Of a DNA stretch of 64,000 nt, positions 33,738 through 46,594 are shown in pieces. Where the stretch lies: NCBI GenBank assembly GCA_027627225.1, contig CM051028.1, positions 25,354,364-25,418,363 on the forward strand. Direction: 5' to 3'. The notes beneath the pieces were generated by a model. It saw only the letters and a list, made by a program, of their open reading frames with translations. It was not told the origin of the DNA and did not search any database. Within the stretch, counting starts at the first letter, position 1, and the number at the start of each line of letters is the position of its first letter. Source of the DNA: Congeria kusceri (lineage: Eukaryota > Mollusca > Bivalvia > Myida > Dreissenidae). The translations under genes and the position numbers were made by a program.

Positions 33738-34022
33738 AACGTGAGAGCGCTAGACTGTCATTCGTGAGTTCGAACCCCAGCCCGGCCACATAACTTGTTT
33801 GGGGATTGGTTATGAAATTATTTCTACGGCCATTCTCCCCTTACCTCTGATTCAAGTAGGGCAGTTGTCAGTTACTGGCATAGGTATGTGCGCTTAGTAC
33901 TGGTAAACCGCTTAGATCGGCTACGCTTGCCCAGGAAAAGTGTGAGTAGGTTAACTGACCGACGTGATATGACTGAAATACTGTTAAAAACGGCGAAAAC
34001 ACCCAACAACAAAAAATAAAAG
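33738..34022 (+). mobile_element. tRNA-derived SINE, family 2, 5'-truncated
   Basis: Starts inside the tRNA-like head (gagagcgctagactgtcatt, gagttcgaacccc), continues through ggccacataacttgtttggg and ends at gatatgactgaaatactg plus an A-rich tail. Same family as 19209 and 48256. Confidence 0.9.
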
Positions 34023-34352
34023 TATAACGTGAGGTTACACTGACTGTCTGACAGGTTTCGCGTTGTCTGAACCAAGAAATCTAAAACGTCCAGAAATAAA
34101 TGGGGTATATCCAACCACCCATATGATCATTTGTTCAGGATCAAAACGATGGGTGTGGCCGATCTCGCTTTAATAAAATATCGCATACACACATACGCGT
34201 GCGGAAATAAAATTACAGGATGCATCAACGACAATATTGGCGGGACACTATGTGATTCATAACCACGCCTACGGAAGTAAAATTCCGACAAACACCGTTG
34301 TCAGTATACGAATGCTTTTACAAGACGTCAAACAATTGAATCGGAGCTTTCT

Positions 34353-35552
34353 TGGCCCAGTTCTTCAAAATTTTAACCGTTAGTTAAACTAACCATGGCT
34401 AGCCTCGGGGTACCAATTCTCGAACGATTTTTTCTTAGTTTGGTTAAATATATAAAATTGTTTTAAGTTCTTGGAAAATATTTACACAAGCATATCAGAC
34501 AAAACATTACTCTTTCTAAAACTACAAAAATTCGCGAAAATATCAGTTGATAACACCACCTTACCGTTTGTCAAATCAAGTCACCATTGTTTACATTTTG
34601 GAACCGGTTAGGAACCAATTGTCGAACGTTCATTCATTCGGGTCAACAAAAAGTTCCAACACACATGTAACAGGTAAAATCAATTTATTTACATTGTAAA
34701 TTAAGTGCAGTATTACTATTGATGATTTTTTTTTACATAAACAACAGATAATACAGAAAATTTCATATAACAAATAAATATAATTATATCACTATACTGA
34801 TCACATATTGACAGTTTTTTTTTCTAACTAATACCATGTGGATCAAATAGGAATAAAAGAGACTCGAACATATTGTGTTCGTCTAGGAAATGCTTTCATT
34901 ATTCAATGACCAATACAAATACCGTTAATTGTATGTAACCAAAATGAAATAAAAATAACTTAGTTGTGTGTAACCTAATCAAATCTAAGTAGAGCGCTTT
35001 AACAGCATTATTGTGATAAATACGTCAGTTTGACAGTTGTAAACAAAGTAAAAGGCCTAAATGTTAAATGACAGCTTTGTTCCAAGTGTTCAAATCTTAA
35101 AATCAATACTACTTTTGTGACAAAGAATGAATTTACTAAAGGAAACACTACATTTCCCGGTCACATACTTAAACTGTGTGTAGTTGAATAAAACTTCGTC
35201 TGCAGTTGTGCTACCGAAAAAGCGGCTGTGAAGTTGGAAGTTTGCCAATACAACATGTGTATATTAGACTTACTTAAAACGACAACATATTTTAGTTTCA
35301 ATGATTCACATGTGAATAAGTTTGATTAATAATAAAAATCGTTCGAGAATTGGTACCGTTCGAGAATTGGTACCCTGAGGCTACAGTTAAAAGACAAATT
35401 TATCTTTCTTTACTGGGCTGATCTTCACTATCAAAGCTAAAATCTGCAGAACTGTGCTGATTTTGTACAGTAATAAATTTATCAACTGAAATCAAATCCA
35501 TGTACGTTAGAAAATTAACAATGGTTTTAACCAACCGTTAGATTTTTTCGGC
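34353..35552. mobile_element. probable nested inverted-repeat elements
   Basis: An inner element of about 980 bp is bounded by inverted repeats: gcctcggggtaccaattctc at the left (34404) and gagaattggtaccctgaggc at the right (ends 35381). The right end has a direct duplication of cgttcgagaattggtacc. It sits in an outer element whose left end is gcccagttcttcaaaatttt (34354), with a weaker inverted partner around 35520-35552. No transposase frame is visible inside. Confidence 0.65.
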
Positions 35553-35925
35553 GTAGCTGTCTAAGATCACTTGTGACCCAGATTTTCTTGCGATAATTAT
35601 GCAGCGGGAAAATTGAATGCCAATATAATTGGGAAATTTTCTAATTCTAGGGAATGCAAACTTCAAACAATGGTTTAACGTATACCAATAACTGTTGCAT
35701 ACTTTTGGGGAATACAAATTTACATAATTGTTTACATAAGCGGTTAAAATGAAGTTATAAACATATCTTCAACATATCCTTTAGATCTGAGGCTAATTAT
35801 GAACGTATTTTCTCATTGTATTCCATAAACAGAATGCTATATTCATTCACATAACGAAATGAATATTTTGTTTAGCCTACATTTATATAAGCGGTATACG
35901 CTCTATAAATAGCAATTGTGCAATG
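35548..35925 (-). repeat. interspersed repeat R3, copy 2
   Basis: Reverse-complement counterpart of 21367-21730, with shared segments throughout and only short indels. Confidence 0.75.
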
Positions 35926-36904
35926 TTCCAATTCTTAAATCTCATTCACAATGTTGCCGTTCCGTGTAGCCCATTGATTCTAGCGAGTTCATCACATTCC
36001 AGAATCAGTAGTGTCATTCGAAAAATAGCGCGCGTATCTAGCAACCGTTGTATAGCCGTGTTAAAATACTCGTACATGCATCAATAATAGCGTTCAGAGA
36101 ATCACAAACCTAAAAAATTTAATAAATGGGGAATTTATATTTATAAACTTACTGTTAATTTGAATTAAAATTGTGGTTACGATTTATAAACAATTATTTA
36201 TAATTTCGTCTTTCGATCAACTTCTCCAGTAGATGTTATTTTATCTATAAAAAGATGCTACATTTTCTGTAGATAAAATTTTATGAAAGAAGATTCGGAA
36301 TACGTCGACTTGTTATTCGTGAAGCATGATTAGACAATTTGCAATACTAATCATACATACACAGGAACCCCTAATATATCATATTTGACTTTAAATCGTT
36401 ATTATATTAGATATCTAACATCAATGGTATATTACCGGTACTATAAATAACTATATAGTACTCGTCTGATACATAATCATTTTAATTCATTCCCGAAATT
36501 ATTTTCTTACATTGTTAATTTGTTTAATTGACTTGACAAATTCAGATAACAATTATGTTAACCTTAATTATTTTGGTTATTCATATACCACCGGTGGAAA
36601 CATGGAGCTATATGATTGGTTTATTCACAGCATAGATATTAATTATAATTTTATTTAAATTTAAATTAATAAATTTATCTCAAATTAACTTTTGGGTCCG
36701 AGAAGTTTTCTTATAGTGTCCGAAAAATCTGGGGTCCAATAAGTCTCCTAATATTGGTGGGGACCAAAAAATCTGGGGTCTGAGAAGTCACGTAACCGAT
36801 CATCTTGGCCGTCTGTTTAGGTAATTTTTAAATGACGTCTCAATATTAATTTCAACGCCGATTGTCTTTTTTAAAGACATTTCTTGTTAACAACTGGGCC
36901 CTGA
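35926..36904. other. AT-rich spacer
   Basis: No gene found. A short degenerate repeat (ggtccgagaagt, aaaaatctggggtc) occurs at about 36690-36790. Confidence 0.4.
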
Positions 36905-37710
36905 ATGGCTACTGGTTAGCGAGTATTTGTCGGACAGTAGTATTATCCGGACGTTTTTAAATACTCGCGTTTCGTAACCGCGTTTCTTATGTTATCATGA
37001 GAATACAAATAAACGCTTATATTTTCATTCTTCTTCGAAAATAGTGAGTTTATTTTTTGGTAAAACCCCAAATGTTTACGTTGATAGTCTGAACCGCGTG
37101 CAACTGTCGTCTGGGGAAGTAAAATGACGGGCGCATGCGCGATAAAATCCTAAGTTGGGGCCCAGACAGGGTTTGTGATAGTTTTGGCTATCTGCTCATT
37201 ATAGCAGACGAACTCTGGCAGAACATTATTTAACCCGCTACGACGTTAAGGACGTGCGTAGTAGCTACATAGATACGTAACGTCTACTAAACGCTTTAAA
37301 ACGTCATGCTTCTGTATTTGTTTCAACGCCTTACTTAAATTCTCTAGTAATTATTAAATCATTTGATAAACTGGTATTATTTTGATATAAATTACGCATC
37401 TGATTATTTATTTGTTGTCTCATATAGATTAAATAAAGTTATTAAGCATTTCTCCGTATATTTCACTGTTTTAAAAAAACGTCCGGAAAATACTACAGTC
37501 AACGTGAAAAACCCGTGTTTTATGTACCCCTTTCAGGGCCTCTATTGTTGCGCATGCGCACAAGTGAAACTTATTTGTTTACATACGCAAACGGATGACC
37601 AATCCAGGATGTTACAAGCGAATTTTCATCGTTGACTTTGTTCATGAATTAAAACTGTCCCAAAATAAATGCATATTTCGTCCGACAAATACTCGCTCAC
37701 CAGTAAACGC
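36905..37710. mobile_element. foldback element with two inverted segments
   Basis: agcgagtatttgtcggac near 36918 is inverted near 37679-37696. The inner pair tatccggacgtttttaaa (about 36944) and ttaaaaaaacgtccgga (about 37471) is also inverted. About 800 bp in all. A 90-codon frame inside is not recognisable. Confidence 0.6.
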
Positions 37711-37981
37711 ATTGTCAATCAAATCTAGTCATAAAGTCAATTGCACAAAACCGTATTCCACATACGCCATGCAGGAATCCCACGAAACGTCACGATTTGA
37801 TACATTTTAAGATTCGTAAGGTTCTTGGAATTGTGCACATCTTCGGGTCCAAAATGTGAAATTCTATGATTCATGAGTTACGATTTACAGTTAGGATATC
37901 GTTACGGATATTCGTGTGATTCGGCTGGAATTGCATCAATGTTATCATGAATTTCAGTTACGTACCGGTTAGTATTATGGA

Positions 37982-38150
37982 CCTATCAATATTTTCCCCC
38001 ATGGTGGGAGCGGCGGGCAAACCCAGGGGAATTAGACTAAATGAATTTTGGGGGATCTAATTCCCTACCCTAGGGTCAAGCATTTTTGTCTAAATCCCCT
38101 AATAATGGGATGTTTAATTGGTGGGGGGGGGGGGGGGGAATATTGATAGG
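37982..38150. mobile_element. short MITE with C/G-rich ends, copy 1
   Basis: Perfect 12-bp terminal inverted repeats cctatcaatatt and aatattgatagg around 169 bp. Long G runs lie near the right end. Confidence 0.75.
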
Positions 38151-39543
38151 TGCATTAGTAATTATAGTCATATTAAAAGTTTTAACAGTATCGAGCCGTG
38201 CGTATCGCATGCCCTTCATTATAGATAATAGTTCTCGTGGAAAGTAGTTATGTACTCGATAAACAGTAGTTGATGAAACCGACGCAGTGGACAAGTAGCT
38301 GCTGAACTGAATAACCCCATCCAAAAAATTGATTTGTCATAAGGATTAATTGTCAAGGCACATCCCCGCTTGTGCAGCTAGTAATGACGCTTAAGATACG
38401 TATCTTTTGCGATTAATAATTACAGTAACCGGAATTTAATTGCGATTTTGTTTTACGCAAAGTGAACAATGCGTCCGTAACATTAACAACACGTGACTTT
38501 CTCTGCCATGCATGGTAAATTCGTTCAAAGTTTAGTTTTGACACGTGTCTTACCACGTGTAAACAGTCCTCGAGCCATTCTTCTCCAGTTTGCTTACAGA
38601 TTTTCAGACAATGGCAAATCTGGAAGTAGAACAGTCCGACGCTGTAAAACCTGACCCTTTTCGCGAATATTGTTATTTGTAATACGATGATTTTTGTTTA
38701 AGACAAGCCTATATCGGTTTATTTCGAGGTCTATCTACCTTATTACCCAGTTCGCCAAGTAGATAAGATACCAGTAATTCCAGTTCCCATAATGTCCCAT
38801 AATAGAACGGCAAACTTTCCAAGCATATCTCTAGCTTTTCCTTTATTTTAAAATGTTCGATTTGTCCTCTTCCAAAAATTGCAATAAAAAAGATATGTCA
38901 TGTTACTTCTAAGAAAATGCATCTCACGTGAATGCAGAAACCGGAAGAAAACAGGGTTTCGACAGTCATATTTCGACAAATGCCCCATACCACAGAAAAC
39001 ACGCCCCAAAGTTCACATTTCAAGTTAGCCTTAATGAAATGCACCAAAATGTTGCAGACACATATAGTATAATAGAAATAATCACAAAAGGCATGTCTGA
39101 GATTGCTAAATGGCTTTTATACCAGAAGAGAAAAGGAAGTCTTTAGTAATTGGCACTACTTTCGACCAAGGAGGGATACACGAAGATTTACTGGTATCTA
39201 ACCAAGGAGGTAATATTTTTGCCGGCGTTGGTTTGTTTGTTACTTAGCCACTTTAAAAGCTATGAACGGATTGGCATGATATTATCCGGGAAAGTTGGAA
39301 ATAAACAAATAGTTGGATTCTGATGGTGACCGGATCACCGTCTGGATCCAGTATTTGTTAATAGATTCTTTAATATTGGTAGATACGGCCATTTTGCTGC
39401 TCTCCGAATGTTATCTAGTTCCTACTTATATCGAATGCACTGAAAGTCATGGGCTTATTATGTTACTTCCGAGTCCTTTTCATGGATATTGCAGTTCCAC
39501 GCCGTAGTACCGACTCCCGGCAGCGAATACCTCTACATTTTAA
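38151..39543. other. spacer
   Basis: No gene recognised; short frames only. Confidence 0.4.
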
Positions 39544-39785
39544 TGAGGCGTGTCGTGGGAAAATCGGACTGAATGCATGTGCGTAAAGTGTGGTCCGGAC
39601 TGCACAAGCTAATCCGGGACGACACTTTCCGCCTGCAGTGGATTTGTTTAGAAGAGACTTCCCGGAAACAGAAAATACCATAAAAGCGGAAAGTGCTGTC
39701 CGGGATGACCCTGTGCGGACTGCACAGGCTGATCCAGGACGACACTTTACGCAGATGAATTAAGCCCGGTGTTCTGTCCGTACAG
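39544..39785. mobile_element. palindromic MITE, copy C
   Basis: ggcgtgtcgtgggaaaatcg at the left, then ctaatccgggacgacacttt and gctgatccaggacgacactt. The right terminal repeat is eroded after aattaagcccggt. Confidence 0.85.
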
Positions 39786-40032
39786 GGGTATCTACGAGTT
39801 TTGTATACCAAGCGTACTAAACGATATAATACTTTAAAATTATATTAAAACTATAATGTGTAAGCCGGGTAGAGCAAGCTCAGTACACCTGCAAATTACA
39901 TTATCATAGTATACTTACGGTTTCAGCCCATACTCTGTCCCCTGAAATGGTCAAAGAAAATACGTAAATAATTCAACAAAACAATGTAAATATAACTATT
40001 ATATTACCCTACTAGGACGGTTGCATAGCGTC

Positions 40033-40317
40033 AATCAATATCCCCCCCCCCCGGGTGGTGGGGGGGGGGGGGCGGCGAGCAAATATGGGACTTTAGACTG
40101 AAAGCGATTCCCGACAGGCGGGAATCTGACAAGGGAAATAGACTTTGGTTGGTCCCCGGGCCATTTGATACACCAGTTAAGCATCTCCCATTCAGGGGAT
40201 TTAAACAAAAATGCTTGGCTCTAGGGCGGGGAAAGAGACCCCAAAAAATGAAATTTGTCAAAGTCCCCTCGGTCAGCCCGCCGCTCCCCCATGGGGAAAA
40301 TATTTATATTGATAGGT
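40033..40317. mobile_element. short MITE with C/G-rich ends, copy 2
   Basis: Ends (aatcaatatcccccc and tatttatattgatagg) and interior motifs (gggaat..., aaaatgcttg) are related to 37982-38150. It is about 115 bp longer. Confidence 0.65.
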
Positions 40318-40409
40318 GCATAATATATGTAGCATTTACGTGAAATCAGGGTCAAGAAACACGATATATAGTATATATAATGAAAAAGAGTGCACGCATT
40401 TTGACATAA

Positions 40410-40622
40410 AAATCAATTTATAATATGGGTCTTGTTTGTTTGGCCCTTTGCATGTTTACATTTTGACGTCATAATTGTTGAGTATTTTCGATAACCATAG
40501 TTTACAACTTTACACACTACTTTTTACCAAGCATGATAGCGCAGTTGGTTAAAGCACTGTCTACTGTCATTTCTTCGTATGGCTCCTAAGTCGTGAGTTC
40601 GATTCCTGCTTGGGGTTTTACA
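40410..40622 (+). mobile_element. tRNA-like interspersed repeat R2, copy 2
   Basis: Counterpart of 13530-13726 in the other orientation. The box A-like tgatagcgcagttggttaaa and box B-like gagttcgattcc are further apart than in a normal tRNA, so this is not a functional tRNA. Confidence 0.75.
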
Positions 40623-40639
40623 CCCCCACAAACGAAGTT

Positions 40640-41430
40640 TAGTTAGGGGGGCGGGGGGGGGGGGGGTGTATATACGAGTGAGCTTGTCGGTCTGTTGGTG
40701 TTTGGTTTCCGGATGATAACTCAAGAAAGGCTCGGCATAGTCAAATAAATTTTGGTACACATGTGTAACATCACACAATACAAGTCAACTTCGATGTTGG
40801 TTACAAACCACTAAATTTTGACAGAGTTATGACCCCTTTTCGCCTTAAAATTCCCTAAAAACATGATTTCCAGACGAAAACTCAATAATGGCTTGACATA
40901 TTCAAATAATTCATGGTATACATTTACAACTTAATGTCGACATAGTTATGGCCTTTTATTTGACTCAAATTCCCCCCCAAAACATGGTTTCCTTACAAAC
41001 ACTCAACAAAGGCTTGACATATTCAAATAATTATTGGTACACATGTATAGCATCATAAAATACTGGTCAAGTTCGACATTGAATACAAACCACTAAATTT
41101 TGACACAGTTATGGCCCCTTTTTGACATAAATTCCCGAAAAACATGGACAATAACTCATGAAAGGCTTCACATATTTAAATTAATTTTGGTACATAGGTG
41201 TGACACCATAAAATACAGATCAAGTTCAACTTTGGTTACAAACCACTAAATGTTGACAGAGTTATGGCTCCTATTGAAATTAAATTTTTCCAAATACATT
41301 GTTGACCATTCACAAATTAAAGCATTCTCTCTCTGTCCATTTCTTTCGAATGGGTGCCATAGTTTTGTGACAAGGCCATATTGTGGGGGTATATCCGTCA
41401 CTCGTGTGACAATTCTAGTTTTTTTTCAGA
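40640..41430. repeat. core-repeat array, about 120-160-bp unit
   Basis: About four to five copies share aactcaagaaaggcttgaca, tattcaaataattttggtac, gtacacatgtgtaacatcac and cactaaattttgacagagtt. It opens with a G run at about 40649-40668. Confidence 0.9.
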
Positions 41431-41580
41431 TTTGTTTGCTTTTTTTTTTAACCTAATATCTTATTGCGTATTATATTATGTCTTATTTATTTCGTGCACA
41501 TGTCTTTATAAAGCGCATTTCTATCATGTAATATAATTTATAGTGTAATAGGAATCCAATTTTTGGACGACATATGCCCT

Positions 41581-44500
41581 TTAAGCTATTCTTTTTTTTT
41601 TTTTTCTTTTTTTTTTTTTTTTCCGTTCAAAATATATTTTATTTTCCTCGTCAATAGGTGTGTGAGGGTCGAGGGCATCCCACTCCACACCGTACAGAGT
41701 TTACAAGAAATATATGCATATTATAACACATTTTATACATTTTACCATCAATAGCTTTTACATTACAATATAAACAATATTTGTTAATAAAACGTTGACA
41801 ATACAAAATTTCTAAGGTCCCATATCACAACTACTGGAAAAGGGGTAACAATAGTTCCCATTCTTTACTTTTACGCAAATCATTAAAATAGTTAATTTCA
41901 TTTAGTACATGGCAATGCAAGGACAGGTACGATTTTGCTGCTTTAAGAGTGGGTCTAGTTTGGTTCATTTTACAATTATAAATAAACATTTTGATCAAAA
42001 CAAATGTTAAGTTTAAGGGTCCATTTGTATTTGCATGTCCCAGTATAAAGGAAGGCATATTAAGAAAGTTCGAAAAATGATTACATCCAGAAAAAAATTC
42101 TGTTATTAACTGATTGACATGCTTACATTCCCAAAATATATGTGGAATAGTTTCACATTCAGTTTGACAGAAGGTACAGTTGGCTGAAGTGGCATAACCA
42201 ATTTTAAATAAGAAGGAGTTTGTACCTATGATTCTATGTACAATTCTATATTGAAACCACTGTAAATTGGTATCCTGTGTAATACGAAAAGGCATATCAA
42301 AAATATGTCGCCATTCTTTTGTTTCAATACATTTATCTATACACACTGGCGAAGACTCATTTTTGCTAATTATACAATACATAGGTTTTGTACCTTTTGT
42401 GTTTTCTAAGATGGACCTTAGGCTAGTGGGAATAAACGGCTTCATAAAGTAAGTATCATAAGAGCTTCTAAGCTTCATGTATCTTGCAACTGCGTTAATA
42501 ATTCCTAGGAAAAATAAGTAGTTTGGATGGAAGTTATATACTTTGCAGAAATCATCATAACTATAAAAGGTTAAAAGTTCAGCATTGTGCATCCAGTCCC
42601 CAACAAAATGAACGCCTTTTTCAAACCATGATTTAAAAAATACACTTTTGTTACCAATTGTTATGTCTGGGTTATAGAATATTGGATTTTGTAGCAAAAG
42701 CTGATTTGTAAGTGGTTCTTTTCTACAAAGTTCAGCAAATGATTTCAATGTATCTTTCCAAAATTCATTTTGTATCTTGTTAATTAAGTTTTCAGGATAG
42801 TGACTGCCACAGTTGTATAATTTTTGAAGATCAATCATTAAATTAACAATATTTATCCATTTTCCATTCCCAGTGACAATTCTACGGATCCATGAGCACT
42901 TCAGAGAGCTAACAAAGGAAAACAAATCAATCATCTTTAAACCTCCTTCAGTATATTCCTTTATTAAAATAGTTTTGCTAATTCGTGGTTTACCATTCCA
43001 CACAAAATTAAAAAATAATTCATTGATCTCTGTTAACAAATTTTGTGGTGGATTAGGCAAGGAAAGAAAGAGATGATTTAACACCGGCAATGCTAAAGTT
43101 TTTATTACTTGAATTCTTCCTATCGGTGTTAAAATCCTTCTGTTCCAGTTTTTTAATAAGGCTTTTATTTTAACTATTTTGTCAGCATAATTTAGTTCTA
43201 CCATTTTTTTAAGGTCAATGTGGAATGTTAAGCCAAGCATGTCAAATGTTTGTTGGTTCCAATTTAATTTCCATCTTGTTTTAATACTTTCGGAGCTAAA
43301 CTTATTTTTACCTATCCAGACTACTTTCGTTTTGTCGAAATTAACTTTTAACCCTGAGTAGTGTGTGAAGTGTGACAATACATCTAAAGTTTCATTGAGA
43401 GATGCTGCAGAGCCATCCAGGAGTATCGAAGTGTCGTCGGCAAATTGTGACAATTTATATTCCATGTCATTAATTTTGATTCCCTTAATCTTAGGATTAG
43501 ACCTTATTTTATTAGACAATATTTCACCGCATAGTATAAAAATGTAGCAACTGAGCGGATCCCCTTGTCTGCAGCCACGTTGTATTGGAAAAAAATCTGA
43601 TAAAAACCCACACTGCGTGACCGCCGATACTCCGTCTTTATACAATACATTAAACCATTTTATTATATCAGGACCGAAATTAAACCATGATAGAGTCCGA
43701 TTAACAAATGCCCATGACAAAGAGTCAAAGGCCTTTTCAAAATCTATTAGCAACAGCAGACCCGGGATTTCATTTTCATCTGTGTAATTAAGTATATCGT
43801 AAATGAGTCTGGTGTTCTCTCCTATGAACCTACCCTTGATAAATCCAGTTTGGTCATTGTTTATTAGTTTATCTATATACAGTTTCAACCTGTTTGCTAT
43901 GCATCCAGAACCGATTTTATATACAGTATTTAGTAACGTTATTGGCCGCCAGTTCTGTAAAAATTGTCTAGGTTTGTCACCTTTTGGAATGCAGGTAATT
44001 ATACCTTGTGTTTGAGTAACGGATAAATTTCCACTTGTAAATGCATGATTTAAAGCTCTGCAAACGAAGGTGCCCAATTTTGGCCAAAATGCCTTAAAAA
44101 AGTCATTTGTAAAACCGGATGAACCTGGGCTTTTATTATTTGCCATGTTTTTTAAAACAATAGAAGCCTCATTTAATGTGATTGGCCCTTCTAAATTATT
44201 TAACTGTTCACTTGACAGTTTGGGTATTTCTATGTCATTTGCATAACTATTTAAATCTTCATCGTACACGTTTACATTTTGAGACTGGTATAGTTTTTTA
44301 TAGAAAAAGGCAGTTTCTTTTAAAATGTCAGATCGGTTATCTAGTACAATTCCATTATCATTAATTAAGTTGGTCATAGTTTTTGTCGTGTAATTGTATT
44401 TTTCAAGGTTACAGAATAGTTTCGAGGGTTTTTCACCATTTTGAACCCATTCAGCTCTCGACCTAATAACGGACCCTTTTAATTTTTCATCATATATATT

Positions 44501-45262
44501 TTTAAGTTCAGCTTTTAAATTATTAATATATTGAACATTATCATCTGTGAGAGTTTTTTTCTAGTTCTTCGATTTCGAGTTTAAGTTGCTTTTCACGATT
44601 GTTAGTCGATTTCTTCTTATAGGAACTGTAAGATATAGCTTTGCCCCTTATTTCCATAAGTAAAGTATCGAGAAAAAGTTGATCATCAATCGTGAATTGT
44701 ATGTCTTGATCTTTTATATCAGACATGTTATCAAAATTATAAACGGGGACCATATATTGTTGTTTAATTTCGTTTATTTTTTTATTAATAGTGTTTAAGT
44801 AGACGATATCACCTAACAGATTATTATTATGCTTCCATAGACCTTTGCCATGGCTAAAATTAGTAAATTGTAAAGACATGATTACAATTGAGTGATCGGA
44901 TTGGAAACTTGGTAGAATGTTTACATCGACGAATGCTGGTAATAAAAGCGGTGATAAAAGGAAAAAATCACGCCTAGCTTGTTGTATGGGGTTTGTTCGT
45001 CTCCATGTGTATCGTTTCGAAACAGGGTAGTTAACTCTGAAAGGGTCGGAAAGATTGCGTTCTTCAATATGCTTTATAACAGTTTGTCTTGCATTTTTAT
45101 TATTCACTGTTTTATAATTATCGTAATCCAGATTTGGGTCTAATACTAAATTAAAGTCTCCACAAATCAAGAAAGAATCATTACTAATTGTGTCAATTTT
45201 CTGGAAGATATTGTTAAAAAAGTCCGGGATATCAGTGTTTGGCCCAGTGTTAAGCTATTCTT
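41581..45262 (-). mobile_element. 5'-truncated LINE with target-site duplication
   Basis: The 13-bp direct repeat TTAAGCTATTCTT occurs at 41581-41593 and 45250-45262. The element between (41594-45249) is on the minus strand. It starts with a poly(T) tract (41592-41622, the poly(A) tail), then about 200 bp of 3' UTR and a long reading frame. The 5' end is cut inside the endonuclease domain, as in target-primed reverse transcription that stopped early. Reverse-transcriptase style suggests an L1/Tx1-type LINE. Confidence 0.95.
41831..45249 (-). pseudogene. LINE ORF2 remnant: endonuclease and reverse transcriptase
   Basis: The 5' part (45249 to about 44555) holds the C-terminal half of an APE-type endonuclease with GDFN (45150-45161) and the catalytic SDHS motif (44889-44900). 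The N-terminal part is missing through truncation. A 7-nt A run (44554-44560 as T on the plus strand) shifts the frame and brings a stop at about 44541; a 6-nt run would keep the frame open. The downstream frame (848 codons from its first ATG) holds the reverse transcriptase with SRxGCRQGDP-like residues, the FADD catalytic box (43433-43444) and a C-terminal Cys/His cluster (CTFC...HIFWEC) of the RT zinc-binding type. The protein would copy its own RNA at nicked chromosomal DNA. The copy is dead because of truncation and frameshift, but the RT half is otherwise intact. Confidence 0.95.
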
Positions 45263-45487
45263 AATTGAATTAGGAAATAAATCAAATTAGAACTTTTTGG
45301 AAACAACGTAACTTAGGGTAGGAATATTTGTATAATTAATACTAAAAATAAACACTTGTAAATATATATTGCAATTTATGTGTCAATATCTTTAAATACC
45401 GCATATCTTTGTCAGAAAATCCAATTATACAATTTAAAAATTCTAAGATTTATCTAAATTTTCGATTAATAAAGTTTCTTTATTAAT

Positions 45488-46359
45488 ACCAGGGGCCATA
45501 TTACAGAAAAATCTTAAGTGTATCTTAAAATATTTTCACGTAAGTTAAAAATTTCCAACAGTTATATTTTAAAAACTAGTCATGAGCTGATTAATCATTT
45601 CGTCAAATAACCATGACGAACACAGCCATGACGTGACGATGACGATGGGAAAAATTAATCGACGAAATGTGTACATGTCACTAGCTGGTGTTATTTGTCA
45701 TGTATTATGTAGTCAAAAACTTGTTTTCTGTAGTTTTAAACTACTAAATATACCGGTATTATAAATAAAATACATTGTACATTCAATGCAATATACGATG
45801 CTATTAAACATTCCTTCATAGGTTGTCAGTGTCCACTAAAGGATTTTCATATTCTCTATGAAGTGCCTTTGTAGATATATGTAAATATTCATAAATGATT
45901 ACCTTTCGTAGTCTAATTAAGTGAAGCAGTTAAAATTCCATTATTACTTTTTTGTTTAACAATAGCAAATCTGAAAATGCAATCCATTTTTGCTTAAACT
46001 AAAACCAAGAATAACAAAATAAATTGACAAACATATAAATTGGTAAAAAAAGATTGGATGAAATACTTCTGCTAAACGATAGTAAATCCACATATTAAGT
46101 CATGATTATTTGATTAATCCATCACTTTGGCTCAGGTTAATCAACGAATATTTTTAGGACTGATTCCCATCACTAGTAAAAACTACATATAAATGTGTGA
46201 TTCTTTATATATCTATATTTCCAAAAATTAATATTAATGATAATTAGTAAACACTTAGCACAATGCACTGTACAAACAAAGTAAATATTTAATTAAAATG
46301 TTGATTTTAAGGTTATGGTAAGATATTGCTTCATACGTTTCTGGAATACGGCTCCAGGT
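45488..46359. mobile_element. inverted-repeat element, about 870 bp
   Basis: Imperfect ends: accaggggccatattacaga at the left and, inverted at the right, acctggagccgtattccaga. No coding capacity is visible. Confidence 0.6.
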
Positions 46360-46594
46360 CCAGTTGCTCAAAACTTTAACGGCCGGTTAAGCTAACGGCC
46401 TGTTAACTTTAGATGTAAATAAAACTAATATTACAAGCAATTTGCGTATGAAACATTTGACAATTATTTGAGCATATCAATTTATTTAAAATAAATGCGA
46501 ATTTTAAAATGTTAACATTTAATTTACATCAAAAACTTCATCCAAAAGTTTACGGCTGTTAGCTTAATTGTCCATTAAAGTTTCGAGCAACTGG
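46360..46594. mobile_element. MITE abutting the previous element
   Basis: Inverted ends of 20 bp with one mismatch: ccagttgctcaaaactttaa and ttaaagtttcgagcaactgg. Related to the outer element at 34353. Confidence 0.8.
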
